NCBI GenBank assembly: GCA_001797745.1
Contig: MGQF01000067.1
Coordinates: 6,412-42,673, forward strand
Reading direction: 5' to 3'
Length of the DNA stretch: 36,262 nt
From: Deltaproteobacteria bacterium RBG_13_52_11
GTDB lineage: Bacteria; Desulfobacterota; B13-G15; RBG-16-54-18
Each line of letters begins with the position of its first letter. Position 1 is the stretch's first letter. The position numbers and the translations under genes were made by a program. This document shows, piece by piece, positions 9,116 through 16,422 of the stretch. The notes under the pieces are model-generated. The model did no database searches, was not told where the DNA came from, and worked only from the letters and a program-made list of their open reading frames with translations.

Positions 9116-11490
9116 CGAACGAAATGGATAAAACGGACCAGACGAGAAAGAAAAGGGGAGGCTTCTCCCTTTTGCTATTATGGGGAAAAATAAGGGTGCG
9201 ACCTTTCTTGCGCATCTTCAAGAGTCCCCATGTGCAGCGATGGCTTTTGTTGATCATCGCATCTTTGTCTATTGCTGCCTTCCTATCTCAAACCTTGGAA
9301 GAAGTTCCCCCGGTCTACCGGGTAGGAGATGTGGCCACGAAAGATCTTAGGGCAGATCGCGATCTCTTGGTAAAGGACAAGAGGGCTACCGAGAAAAAGA
9401 TGGAGGATGCGGCACGTAAGGTCATCCCGGTCTATGATCATGCGTCTTCTGTCCTCCCGGAGATTGAAGGAATTATAGATTCCGCTTTCTCGGTGATGAG
9501 GAGACGTAATGCCGAGGAAACGCAGAAGAGGGAAGTGGAGCACATTCTAGGTTTTGAACTTACCCGTCAGGAATTTCAGGCTTTAAAGGCCCATCGCTTC
9601 GATGAAAAGCTAATAAATCGTGTAGAAGATCTCACTGCCCCCATAATAAAGCAAGGTATTGTGAGTGACAAGGAGCTCCTCTTGCAAGAAGAGGGGATTG
9701 TGGTGAGAGATATCCAAACTGGGGAGGAAGTGACCAGGAGGGATCTCGATTCCCTCCTTGATTACCAGGAGGCCAAAGGGGCTGTTAAAAAGACCCTTGA
9801 AGATCTTCAAGTAAAGGGTATCCCTACCGATCTCAGGGGGGTGATGGTAAAGATCATCAATAATCTCATCTCTCCCAATCTCATCTTCAATAGGCAGGAG
9901 ACCAATAGAAGGAGGGAGGTGGAGCGCACGCTGGTAAAACCTGTCTTCTTCCCGATTGAGAAGGGAGAAATCCTGCTAAGAAGAGGGGAAAGGGTGACAG
10001 AGGAGAATTTCCTCAAACTTGAAGCCCTCCGTGAAGAGCGGAGCAAGGGTGGAACCTTGGTAATGGTCGTAGGGTTTGTCTTGTTAACAGGTTTTTTTGT
10101 TGCTTCTTTTTACCTCTTTTCCACGAAGAACATCAGGAAGGTGTCACCCACCAACAAAGACATACTCTTCTTTATACTCGTATTGATCTCCTCTTTGGGC
10201 ATGGTGAGAATTTCGGTCGTCGTCGCCGAGGGTCTCGCCGGTGCCTTTCCAGGGGTTCCCCTCAGTTCTTATTACTACTTTTTTCCCGTGGCTGCCGGAG
10301 CTATGCTGATCAGGATAGTCCTTAATTCCGAAGTAGCCTTGGTCTATTCCATCTTTACTAGCTTCTTCACAGGCCTTCTCTTTGGGGAGGGGATCTTTCT
10401 CCCTATCATTTATCTCATCGGAAGTATTGTAGGAGCCCACAGCGTAGCCCGTTGCGATCAGAGATCCCAGCTGATTAAGGGTGGTCTTCTTGTAGGATTG
10501 ACCAACCTCCTGCTCATCTCCTTTCAGGGGATGAGCACTGCGAGCCTCTTTGCGGTGGATATCATGTTTGGCCTCTTGATGGGATTGGCAGGGGGGATTG
10601 TTGCCGGGTTCATCGTAATGGGGATAACGCCGGTAGTGGAATCGATATTCGGTTATACGACGGACATCAAGCTCTTAGAGTTGGCCAATTTGGATCAACC
10701 GATCTTGAAGGATGTGCTCATGAAGGCCCCGGGGACCTATCATCACAGTATGATCGTCGGAAACCTGGCTGAGACAGGGGCCAGAGCCATCACCGTCAAT
10801 CCGCTGCTCGCGAGGGTGAGCGCCTACTACCATGATATTGGTAAAACCAAAAAACCTCAATACTTCATCGAGAACCAGATGACGGGAAACAACCGACACG
10901 ACAAGCTCACCCCGAGTATGAGTAGTTTAATCCTCGTTTCCCACGTGAAGGATGGAATAGAGCTGGCAAAAGGGAACAAGTTGGGTAACAAGATCATCAA
11001 CATTATCAAACAGCACCACGGGACGAGGCTCATCAACTTTTTCTATCAAAAGGCAAAAGAGCAAGAAGATCCAGAGGTTCAGGAAGTAGACGAGAGGGAC
11101 TTCAGGTATTTCGGCCCTAAGCCACAAACCAAAGAGGCGGGGCTCGTGATGTTGGCCGATGCCGTTGAGGCCGCCTCGCGCACCCTGGATGATCCCACCC
11201 CTGCCCGCATCCAAGGGTTGGTCCAAAAGATCATTAACGATATCTTCATCGATGGGCAACTCGATGAGTGTGAGTTGACCTTAAAAGATCTCAACGCGAT
11301 TGCCAAGAGTTTTAACATCGTCCTTAATGCCATCCATCACCAACGCATAGAATATCCAGAGTCTCAACCAGAAGGGGAGCGACAGACGAATGGAGGTAGT
11401 GGTCCAAAGTCGGCAAAAGAGGCAAAGGGTAAGGCCGGGAAAAGCAAAGAAAATGGCCGAAGGGATATTAAACGACTTGGGGTATCATGA
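9112..11490 (+). CDS. pgpH: 7TMR-HDED cyclic-di-AMP phosphodiesterase-like protein (PgpH/YqfF family)
   Basis: The architecture is complete for the PgpH family: an N-terminal membrane helix (about residues 43-61), a large extracytoplasmic 7TMR-HDED domain (about 65-300), a cluster of seven hydrophobic helices (about 310-505), and a cytosolic HD domain with H-H-S at about 543 and Y-H-D-I-G-K at about 573. Known members hydrolyse c-di-AMP. The GTG start lies in a GTGA overlap with phoH; an in-frame ATG 12 bp further on is an alternative. The last 33 codons overlap ybeY in another frame and give a Gly/Lys-rich low-complexity tail, so the C-terminus is probably dictated by the overlap rather than by function. 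Confidence 0.92.
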   Translation: MTNEMDKTDQTRKKRGGFSLLLLWGKIRVRPFLRIFKSPHVQRWLLLIIASLSIAAFLSQTLEEVPPVYRVGDVATKDLRADRDLLVKDKRATEKKMEDAARKVIPVYDHASSVLPEIEGIIDSAFSVMRRRNAEETQKREVEHILGFELTRQEFQALKAHRFDEKLINRVEDLTAPIIKQGIVSDKELLLQEEGIVVRDIQTGEEVTRRDLDSLLDYQEAKGAVKKTLEDLQVKGIPTDLRGVMVKIINNLISPNLIFNRQETNRRREVERTLVKPVFFPIEKGEILLRRGERVTEENFLKLEALREERSKGGTLVMVVGFVLLTGFFVASFYLFSTKNIRKVSPTNKDILFFILVLISSLGMVRISVVVAEGLAGAFPGVPLSSYYYFFPVAAGAMLIRIVLNSEVALVYSIFTSFFTGLLFGEGIFLPIIYLIGSIVGAHSVARCDQRSQLIKGGLLVGLTNLLLISFQGMSTASLFAVDIMFGLLMGLAGGIVAGFIVMGITPVVESIFGYTTDIKLLELANLDQPILKDVLMKAPGTYHHSMIVGNLAETGARAITVNPLLARVSAYYHDIGKTKKPQYFIENQMTGNNRHDKLTPSMSSLILVSHVKDGIELAKGNKLGNKIINIIKQHHGTRLINFFYQKAKEQEDPEVQEVDERDFRYFGPKPQTKEAGLVMLADAVEAASRTLDDPTPARIQGLVQKIINDIFIDGQLDECELTLKDLNAIAKSFNIVLNAIHHQRIEYPESQPEGERQTNGGSGPKSAKEAKGKAGKSKENGRRDIKRLGVS

Positions 11491-11851
11491 GTGTGAACTG
11501 AGCATCCTCCTGGTCGACGATGATGAGATGACTCAACTCAATCGCGAATACCTCTCCCGAGATCACCCAACTAATGTCCTCGCCTTCGCCATGAGGGAAG
11601 GAGAAGATAAGGATCTACACCCTGCTCTCTTAGGCGATGTGGTCGTATCGACGGAGACGGCCCAGCGGGAGGCCCTTCAGAGGGGCGTGACCTTAGAGGA
11701 GGAAATGGCCCTGCTCATCACCCATGGGATCCTCCACCTCCTGGGCTATGATCATGAAGGTGCTCCTGAAGAGGCTGTCAAGATGGAGGCCAAGGAACAG
11801 GAGATCCTGGCTCGTTTAGGCTTGACAGAGAATAAGCTTGCAGGGGAATAA
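11390..11851 (+). CDS. ybeY: rRNA maturation RNase YbeY
   Basis: YbeY is a zinc-dependent single-strand endoribonuclease needed for 16S rRNA 3'-end maturation and ribosome quality control. The signature H-G-I-L-H-L-L-G-Y-D-H provides the zinc ligands His112, His116 and His122, and the length (153 aa) is normal. The early start at 11390 is supported because the N-terminal strand (V-V-V-Q-S-R-Q-K-R-Q-R-V) is part of the family; a later ATG at 11453 would delete it. This makes a 101-bp out-of-frame overlap with pgpH. AAGGGGAG lies about 11 bases before the ATG, inside pgpH. Confidence 0.95.
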   Translation: MEVVVQSRQKRQRVRPGKAKKMAEGILNDLGYHECELSILLVDDDEMTQLNREYLSRDHPTNVLAFAMREGEDKDLHPALLGDVVVSTETAQREALQRGVTLEEEMALLITHGILHLLGYDHEGAPEEAVKMEAKEQEILARLGLTENKLAGE

Positions 11852-11884
11852 TCCTTCACTGTGTTATTGAATACTGATTACCGA

Positions 11885-11899
11885 CACGTACGATACGTG
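11885..11899. repeat. Short palindrome between convergent genes
   Basis: CACGTA and TACGTG form a perfect 6-bp inverted repeat around CGA in the 135-bp gap between the convergent ybeY and glycosyltransferase genes. It has no T-run, so it is not a standard terminator; it could be a protein-binding site or chance. Confidence 0.25.
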
Positions 11900-11986
11900 C
11901 GAGAGGGGGGCAATGACAAGCTACCAAGAGCTACCATTATAATATAAAACTAAATCTCCCCTGCATTTTCATCATGTCTCAACTCG

Positions 11987-13528
11987 TTATGACCCTTCGA
12001 GCCCGCGAAAACCCTGGCAGTAGAATATGGAATAGCCATTCACAAGTTCGTTTCCCGCGTAGATCTTTACTGTTTTTATCTCTTCTACCCGATCAAAAGC
12101 GCTGGCAAAGCTATCAGGCGGGCGGCGATCCAGCTTGGTGATATAGAGGGCGTTAAAACCGATCTTGTCCTCAAACCCTTCCCATAGGTCATACTGGCTT
12201 TCAATGCGGCCGGACAGATTCAAGGTGTATACCGTGGGGTGCCCATCTACATAGAAGGCAAGTTCGCTGACATAATCTCTCCTATAGCTGATAATAAAGA
12301 TATGTTCTCTCCCCACGTCATTGAGGAGCTTGGTAACCTCCACCCCAAGTTCTCGCCATCCCGTCAATCTATTTGTGGGGAATTTTGCGGCCGGGATATT
12401 AATCCCAAGACCTACTGCCAGGCCCCTCATCGCATCCATGGTAAAAAGCAAAGAACAGGTAGCTATACCCACGAGCAACGCCATGGCCAAAACCCGTTTC
12501 TTCACCTTTGTTCGCCATTGCCCTTCCCACACTACCGCAACAGCCAAGATAAAGGCTGTAAAATAGGCCGGGGCAGCCCAATTCACATAACAGACTGAAA
12601 AGAGACTCAAGATAAGGAAGAAACCCAAGAGAGGCATGGAGTGCCAAAAGAGAAAGAGCAAACGATCATCATGATGGTAGAACCCCTGTTTACCTCCCCG
12701 CCACAGGCCATAGAATACGAGGAGAAAGGTGATGGGTGAGAGGATACCGGCTTGAGGTCCGAAAAACCAGATGAAGGTTGTGAGGCTACTCAGGTTTCTA
12801 TCATCCACCAGTCCGGCGGGTTGTTTAATGGAGGGCCAGTGGTTGACATAATTCCAATAGAGGTTGGGGGATAAGATGAGGAGGCCGATAAGTATGAAGA
12901 GGTATGGCTCCTTTTTTCTCAACCAAAATCTCTTTGTGGGAGAGAAAGCGAGATAGAAGAAGAGAGAGGGTATCAAGGCAACTATGGTATACTTGCTGAG
13001 GAGTCCCAGCCCTAAGCTGACTCCGGCCATATACCAGTATCTTTTCTCCTCCCCTGACAAGGCGCGATGCAGCAGAAAGATCGTGAGCCCCCAGAAGAAT
13101 ATGAGGGGAGGGTCGATGGTCATGATGACGGAGCCCACGGCGAGGCCCGGAGCGGCATTTGCGATGGCAAAGGCCCACCATCCCACCTTTGAGTTGAAAA
13201 GTGCTTTGCCAAGGTAAAAAAGGCAGACGCTGCTTCCCAGAGAAAACAGGACTGCCCCCACGCGGACGAAAAAAGGATGGTCTCCCCCGAGACGAGTGAA
13301 GAGAGCGATTACCCACGCCACCAGGGGGGGTTTGCTGTAATAACCTAACGCGAGGTTTCGGGACCAATCCCAGTAATAGGCCTCGTCAGGGGCGAGATCA
13401 AAAGGGGTGAGCCAGATATAGAGGAGGTGGAAGAGGAAAAGTCCCAAAGCCAGGACCCAAAAGAGCCGCTCATATCCTTTTTGAGTCATGATTGTCTTTC
13501 GGCCTTCAGTCTTCACATGTTCTTTCAT
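11987..13528 (-). CDS. GT39-type (PMT_2/ArnT-like) membrane glycosyltransferase
   Basis: This is a polytopic GT-C glycosyltransferase of about 500 residues. After the first membrane helix comes the diagnostic loop L-A-P-D-E-A-Y-Y-W-D-W-S with the catalytic-type Asp-Glu pair, then Y-Y-S-K-P-P-L-V-A-W, as in the ArnT/PMT_2 family. These enzymes take a sugar from a polyprenyl-phosphate carrier and add it to lipid A, protein or glycan on the periplasmic side. The ATG at 13528 overlaps the stop of a 37-aa ORF (ATGA), so translational coupling is likely; an in-frame ATG at 13489 is an alternative. It is downstream of a DPM1-like glycosyltransferase, which could make its lipid-linked donor. The end is convergent with ybeY. 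Confidence 0.85.
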   Translation of the reverse strand: MKEHVKTEGRKTIMTQKGYERLFWVLALGLFLFHLLYIWLTPFDLAPDEAYYWDWSRNLALGYYSKPPLVAWVIALFTRLGGDHPFFVRVGAVLFSLGSSVCLFYLGKALFNSKVGWWAFAIANAAPGLAVGSVIMTIDPPLIFFWGLTIFLLHRALSGEEKRYWYMAGVSLGLGLLSKYTIVALIPSLFFYLAFSPTKRFWLRKKEPYLFILIGLLILSPNLYWNYVNHWPSIKQPAGLVDDRNLSSLTTFIWFFGPQAGILSPITFLLVFYGLWRGGKQGFYHHDDRLLFLFWHSMPLLGFFLILSLFSVCYVNWAAPAYFTAFILAVAVVWEGQWRTKVKKRVLAMALLVGIATCSLLFTMDAMRGLAVGLGINIPAAKFPTNRLTGWRELGVEVTKLLNDVGREHIFIISYRRDYVSELAFYVDGHPTVYTLNLSGRIESQYDLWEGFEDKIGFNALYITKLDRRPPDSFASAFDRVEEIKTVKIYAGNELVNGYSIFYCQGFRGLEGS

Positions 13529-13638
13529 ATCTGCAGATCAACGGCAGGTTCCGTATGCCCTTCTTTTTTGAGACGGCCCATGGGGGCAGAAGCCTCTTGA
13601 CGGAACAGTTTTTCCCACCAAAGTCGACGATCAACCAT
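13525..13638 (-). CDS. Possible 37-aa small protein between two glycosyltransferase genes
   Basis: An ATG follows the stop of the upstream glycosyltransferase by 4 nt, and the TGA overlaps the ATG of the downstream one (ATGA). The frame therefore fills the gap exactly, which argues for real translation or at least ribosome relay. The product starts M-V-D-R-R-L-W-W-E-K-L-F-R-Q, an amphipathic basic/aromatic helix with no membrane segment. I recognise no family. It could be a coupling peptide, a small accessory to the GT39 enzyme, or a remnant. Confidence 0.35.
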   Translation of the reverse strand: MVDRRLWWEKLFRQEASAPMGRLKKEGHTEPAVDLQI

Positions 13639-13642
13639 GCGT

Positions 13643-14371
13643 TTACCTGATGGTCTCTTCTATCTCATACTTGAGATTGCGTTTCTTCATCCAACGGACG
13701 GCCAAGAGATCCGCAAAGGCCCTTACCATTCTATTGGTGACATTGTACTTTGTCGTCCCGAACTTGCGGGGTCGGTGATTCACCTTGACTTGCGTTACCG
13801 TGAAGCCCTCCATCTTTGCGAGGGTGGGGAGGAACCGGTGCATGCCGTTGAAGAGCTTCATGTCTTGCAGGCACTCACTCCTAAACGCCTTCAAGGAGCA
13901 GCCGGTATCGACGATTTCCTCGTCGCTCAGTTTATTCCTGACGAAGTTGGCTATTTTAGAAGAAACGATCTTGATCCACGGATCCCTTCTTTTATGTCTC
14001 CATCCGCAGACCACATCGAACTCCCCTATCTTTTCCAAAAGGTGCGGTATATCATGAGGGTCATTCTGGAGGTCGGCATCCATGGTCACCACAATATCAC
14101 CTTGGGAGGCCCTAAAACCGGCGTCGAAGGCCGCTGTCTGGCCTGTGTTCTTTCTAAAGCGGATTACCCGTATTTGCGGATCCTGCGAAGCGGCCTCCTT
14201 CAAAATCGCAAAGCTCCGATCCCAACTACCATCATCCACGAAGATGATCTCATAGGACTTGTTTACTCCATGTAATGCTTCCCGCAATTCCGTGACAAGG
14301 GGCTTGAGATTGTCTTCTTCATTGTAGACCGGAATCACAATGGAGATATCTCGTTTCGACATATTTCTCAT
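13643..14371 (-). CDS. Soluble family 2 glycosyltransferase, DPM1-like
   Basis: This 242-residue GT-A enzyme opens with I-S-I-V-I-P-V-Y-N-E-E and carries V-D-D-G-S-W-D-R-S and M-D-A-D-L-Q-N-D-P. It is related to dolichol/undecaprenyl-phosphate sugar transferases but lacks the two C-terminal membrane helices of ArnC/GtrB, so it should act as a peripheral cytosolic enzyme. Its expected job is to load a sugar on undecaprenyl phosphate for the GT39 enzyme encoded downstream. A good sigma70-type promoter lies 38-65 bp upstream, and CGGGAG sits about 9 bases before the ATG at 14371. The sugar cannot be told from sequence. Confidence 0.85.
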   Translation of the reverse strand: MRNMSKRDISIVIPVYNEEDNLKPLVTELREALHGVNKSYEIIFVDDGSWDRSFAILKEAASQDPQIRVIRFRKNTGQTAAFDAGFRASQGDIVVTMDADLQNDPHDIPHLLEKIGEFDVVCGWRHKRRDPWIKIVSSKIANFVRNKLSDEEIVDTGCSLKAFRSECLQDMKLFNGMHRFLPTLAKMEGFTVTQVKVNHRPRKFGTTKYNVTNRMVRAFADLLAVRWMKKRNLKYEIEETIR

Positions 14372-14408
14372 ATAAGCTGACTCCCGTTAGTATTTCAAGA
14401 GAAATAGC

Positions 14409-14436
14409 ATTATAGACCTATCCCTATTTTTTTCAA
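14409..14436 (-). promoter_or_regulatory. Sigma70-type promoter for the DPM1-like glycosyltransferase operon
   Basis: On the minus strand TTGAAA (14436-14431) and a perfect TATAAT (14414-14409) are separated by 16 bp. The expected start of transcription is about 30 bp before the ATG at 14371. It would drive the glycosyltransferase, the 37-aa ORF and the GT39 gene. Confidence 0.6.
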
Positions 14437-14450
14437 TTGAGAAAAAGCGA

Positions 14451-15413
14451 TCAGAGGACGAGAAAATAGAGAAAGGATTGTCCCAGCACCACGGTGAGGA
14501 GGGGAATGAGGAAGGGCCGCCTTACCCGCAAGTCATATTTTATATCCCCTTTTAACTCAAGCCACCAATCATTATCCACCTTGACTACTGAGTCTTTTAG
14601 CCCTTGCCCGTTCACAGCAATTTGTATGTAACCGTAAGAGGGGTTAGAACACCGCGTCCTTCCTCCTGCCGAAGGGCAGCCTATGTAGGTAACTCCATTG
14701 ATGACCTTCCTGAAATAGCAATGAATATGACCACAGAAGACATAGTCGACCCCATATTTCTCCATCAATGCCATGAATTTCTCGCCGTCGCTTTTTGGAA
14801 GGCAATAGTTCTGACCCTCTCGGGGGTCGAAAGGGGGGACGTGCATGGAGACGAAGACATGGGTAAATTTTTTGCCAACCATCTGCAGGGTGTCTTGTAA
14901 CCAAAGAAAATCCCCGTTTGTTAGCCTCGAATTGGAGTCGTTGACAACCACGAAGGCGGCATCTCCCCACGAAAACCAGTAGTGATCACGGCCGCAATAC
15001 CTCCAGAAGTTCTCCAGGCTATATTCGGCGTTATAGCCGTAGTCATATACATCATGGTTTCCGGGGACGAAATAGAGGGGGGTCTTTCCCCTCACCTCTG
15101 CCAGTTCCCTGAAGAAAAAAAGATATCTATCCTCTTTGTTCTGAGCGACGATGTCGCCTCCGATGATGGCAAAGGAATACCCGTCCCTCGCTATCTCCTT
15201 CATAATGGGCTTGAATACTCCCCATCCCTTATGGAGATCGGCAAGGACTGCGAATTGAAAGGGGGCAGAGGTGCCTTCGTCTTCCCTTTGCAGGGTTGGC
15301 CCATAGAGGGGAGAAGGCCCTTCTCCCCTCAAAAGGCCTATAAATAAGAGGGAGAGCGCCGCTAAGAGGGCAAATCCCCTTATGTAATCGCGTCCTCTTA
15401 ATTTCTTTATCAT
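14451..15413 (-). CDS. Membrane-anchored metallophosphoesterase (calcineurin-like)
   Basis: All five blocks of the binuclear metallophosphoesterase fold are present: A-D-L-H, G-G-D-I, P-G-N-H-D, S-M-H-V-P and C-G-H-I-H. A membrane helix precedes the domain (about residues 10-26) and a second hydrophobic stretch closes the protein, so the catalytic domain is probably periplasmic. The ATG at 15413 follows a GGAG at a 9-base spacing; a GTG two codons earlier is less likely. The substrate is unknown; lipid or polyprenyl phosphates are plausible from the neighbours. It is a paralogue of the gene at 18370-19416. Its 5' end and ribosome site are duplicated in front of the dual-specificity phosphatase gene. 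Confidence 0.85.
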   Translation of the reverse strand: MIKKLRGRDYIRGFALLAALSLLFIGLLRGEGPSPLYGPTLQREDEGTSAPFQFAVLADLHKGWGVFKPIMKEIARDGYSFAIIGGDIVAQNKEDRYLFFFRELAEVRGKTPLYFVPGNHDVYDYGYNAEYSLENFWRYCGRDHYWFSWGDAAFVVVNDSNSRLTNGDFLWLQDTLQMVGKKFTHVFVSMHVPPFDPREGQNYCLPKSDGEKFMALMEKYGVDYVFCGHIHCYFRKVINGVTYIGCPSAGGRTRCSNPSYGYIQIAVNGQGLKDSVVKVDNDWWLELKGDIKYDLRVRRPFLIPLLTVVLGQSFLYFLVL

Positions 15414-15425
15414 AATCACCTACTC
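15350..15425 (-). repeat. Copy A of a 76-bp duplicated gene leader
   Basis: This segment, covering the ribosome site and first codons of the metallophosphoesterase gene, aligns without gaps to 16293-16368 (57 of 76 positions identical by hand). The 15 bp around the ribosome site and start are identical. Confidence 0.7.
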
Positions 15426-15608
15426 CATGCGGGCCTAGCCAATGCACTGAGCGTTATAGGATTTTTGGGGAAACCGCATAATAAATCCTTATGATTTTTT
15501 ATGGACTGCCCATCACGTAAGATCTGAGGGGCTCAGAAGCTGTATTACGCATATGCAACCCCGTGAGTAGAAACGATCGCTCTTTCTTCTTCTTGTCTTA
15601 ACGGCGGT

Positions 15609-15689
15609 TCATAAGCCCAAAAAAAATAGCACGGGGTATATGAACAACAAATACGTATTGTTCGACAGCAGGTAGAGGCTGGAATCCAT
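15609..15689 (-). other. Orphan membrane-helix reading frame downstream of the phosphatase gene
   Basis: A 26-residue frame (open upstream to about 15767 without a start) encodes one strongly hydrophobic helix ending F-F-L-G-L just after a T8 run. A single-base slip at that run would add M-N-R-R and a stop, giving a hydrophobic helix followed by basic residues, the usual look of a C-terminal membrane anchor. It may be the relic of a deleted membrane protein, possibly another metallophosphoesterase copy, or chance. The rest of the 15414-15708 gap contains no supported gene. Confidence 0.25.
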
Positions 15690-15708
15690 CAAGTAGTTGG
15701 CCCTATTA

Positions 15709-16272
15709 TTAATAATGTAGTGCCGGATTCCAATTCTGGAAAAAGCGGTCCATTGCAGATGTTTTGCCTATAGGAAAATGACCATACAAAAGGGATAGTT
15801 GTTTTCGGGCCTCTGATTTTGGTTCTTTATCAACGATAACCTTCCACATCGCCGCAACGAGCCCCGATCTATCAGAGCCTCCTTTGCAATGTATCAAGAC
15901 GGGACGGGGGGCGTTTTTAAAAATTGCCGCGAGTTCCCGGACATCTTCTTCAGTAGGCTCATGGGTTGCAGACAAGGAAACATCGTAGTGTTTTATATTG
16001 TGCTCCGCGCTGACCTGCATTTCTTCCCTGTACCAGGGTGTACGCGGGTGCTCACCAAGGAGATTCACTATACTTTTGATTTTATGCTTTTTGACGTAGT
16101 ATTCCAGTTTGTCCCTGTCGAGCATGGCAGACCTATAGGCCTCTCCGCGTGTAATCGGATGAAAATTACCCTGCACCTGCATGTACAAACCAAAGTAGCT
16201 TGCCGGTAAGAGAAGTAATAAAGCTAGTGCTGCAATAGAAATTTGAAGTCTACGGGAAAAAACTAATTTCAT
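15709..16272 (-). CDS. Membrane-anchored dual-specificity/tyrosine-type phosphatase
   Basis: The active-site loop V-L-I-H-C-K-G-G-S-D-R-S-G contains the full H-C-x5-R-S signature (Cys129, Arg135 counting from the start at 16272). One N-terminal membrane helix (about residues 10-30) leaves the catalytic domain outside the cytoplasm, so protein tyrosines are not the obvious target; some members of this fold (PTPMT1 and bacterial relatives) act on phospholipid phosphates. AGGAGGAG at 16283-16290 fixes the start at 16272. The frame stays open up to 16362, but that upstream part is a duplicated leader of the metallophosphoesterase gene. It follows the ArnT-like gene by 150 bp on the same strand and may share its regulated promoter. 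Confidence 0.8.
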   Translation of the reverse strand: MKLVFSRRLQISIAALALLLLLPASYFGLYMQVQGNFHPITRGEAYRSAMLDRDKLEYYVKKHKIKSIVNLLGEHPRTPWYREEMQVSAEHNIKHYDVSLSATHEPTEEDVRELAAIFKNAPRPVLIHCKGGSDRSGLVAAMWKVIVDKEPKSEARKQLSLLYGHFPIGKTSAMDRFFQNWNPALHY

Positions 16273-16292
16273 GTTTCGTAAGCTCCTCCTGA

Positions 16293-16368
16293 GGGAAGCC
16301 GCCGCTGAGAGGGATAATCCTCTTATAAAAGCAAACCCTGCGAATTTCCTTGTCATAATCACCTACTC
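16293..16368 (-). repeat. Copy B of the 76-bp duplicated gene leader
   Basis: This copy matches 15350-15425 (57/76). It retains the ribosome site and an ATG at 16356, giving a short in-frame leader (T-R-K-F-A-G-F-A-F-I-R-G) fused by chance to the phosphatase frame. It looks like a relic of a duplicated metallophosphoesterase 5' end. Confidence 0.65.
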
Positions 16369-16422
16369 TTTTTGTTGCCGTTGGAAGCTTGGATGAAATT
16401 CCCCCTCTGACATGTACCCTTC

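Noticed and set aside
12825..13367. 180-codon open frame on the minus strand
   Set aside because: It is a shifted frame inside the GT39 gene, basic and low in structure, without a ribosome site.
15642..15663. GAACAA/TTGTTC inverted repeat downstream of the phosphatase gene
   Set aside because: The 6-bp arms are interrupted and lie inside the orphan membrane-helix frame; there is no terminator T-run next to it.
16273..16362. N-terminal extension of the phosphatase (30 residues)
   Set aside because: The extension is the duplicated metallophosphoesterase leader, and a much better start with AGGAGGAG exists at 16272.
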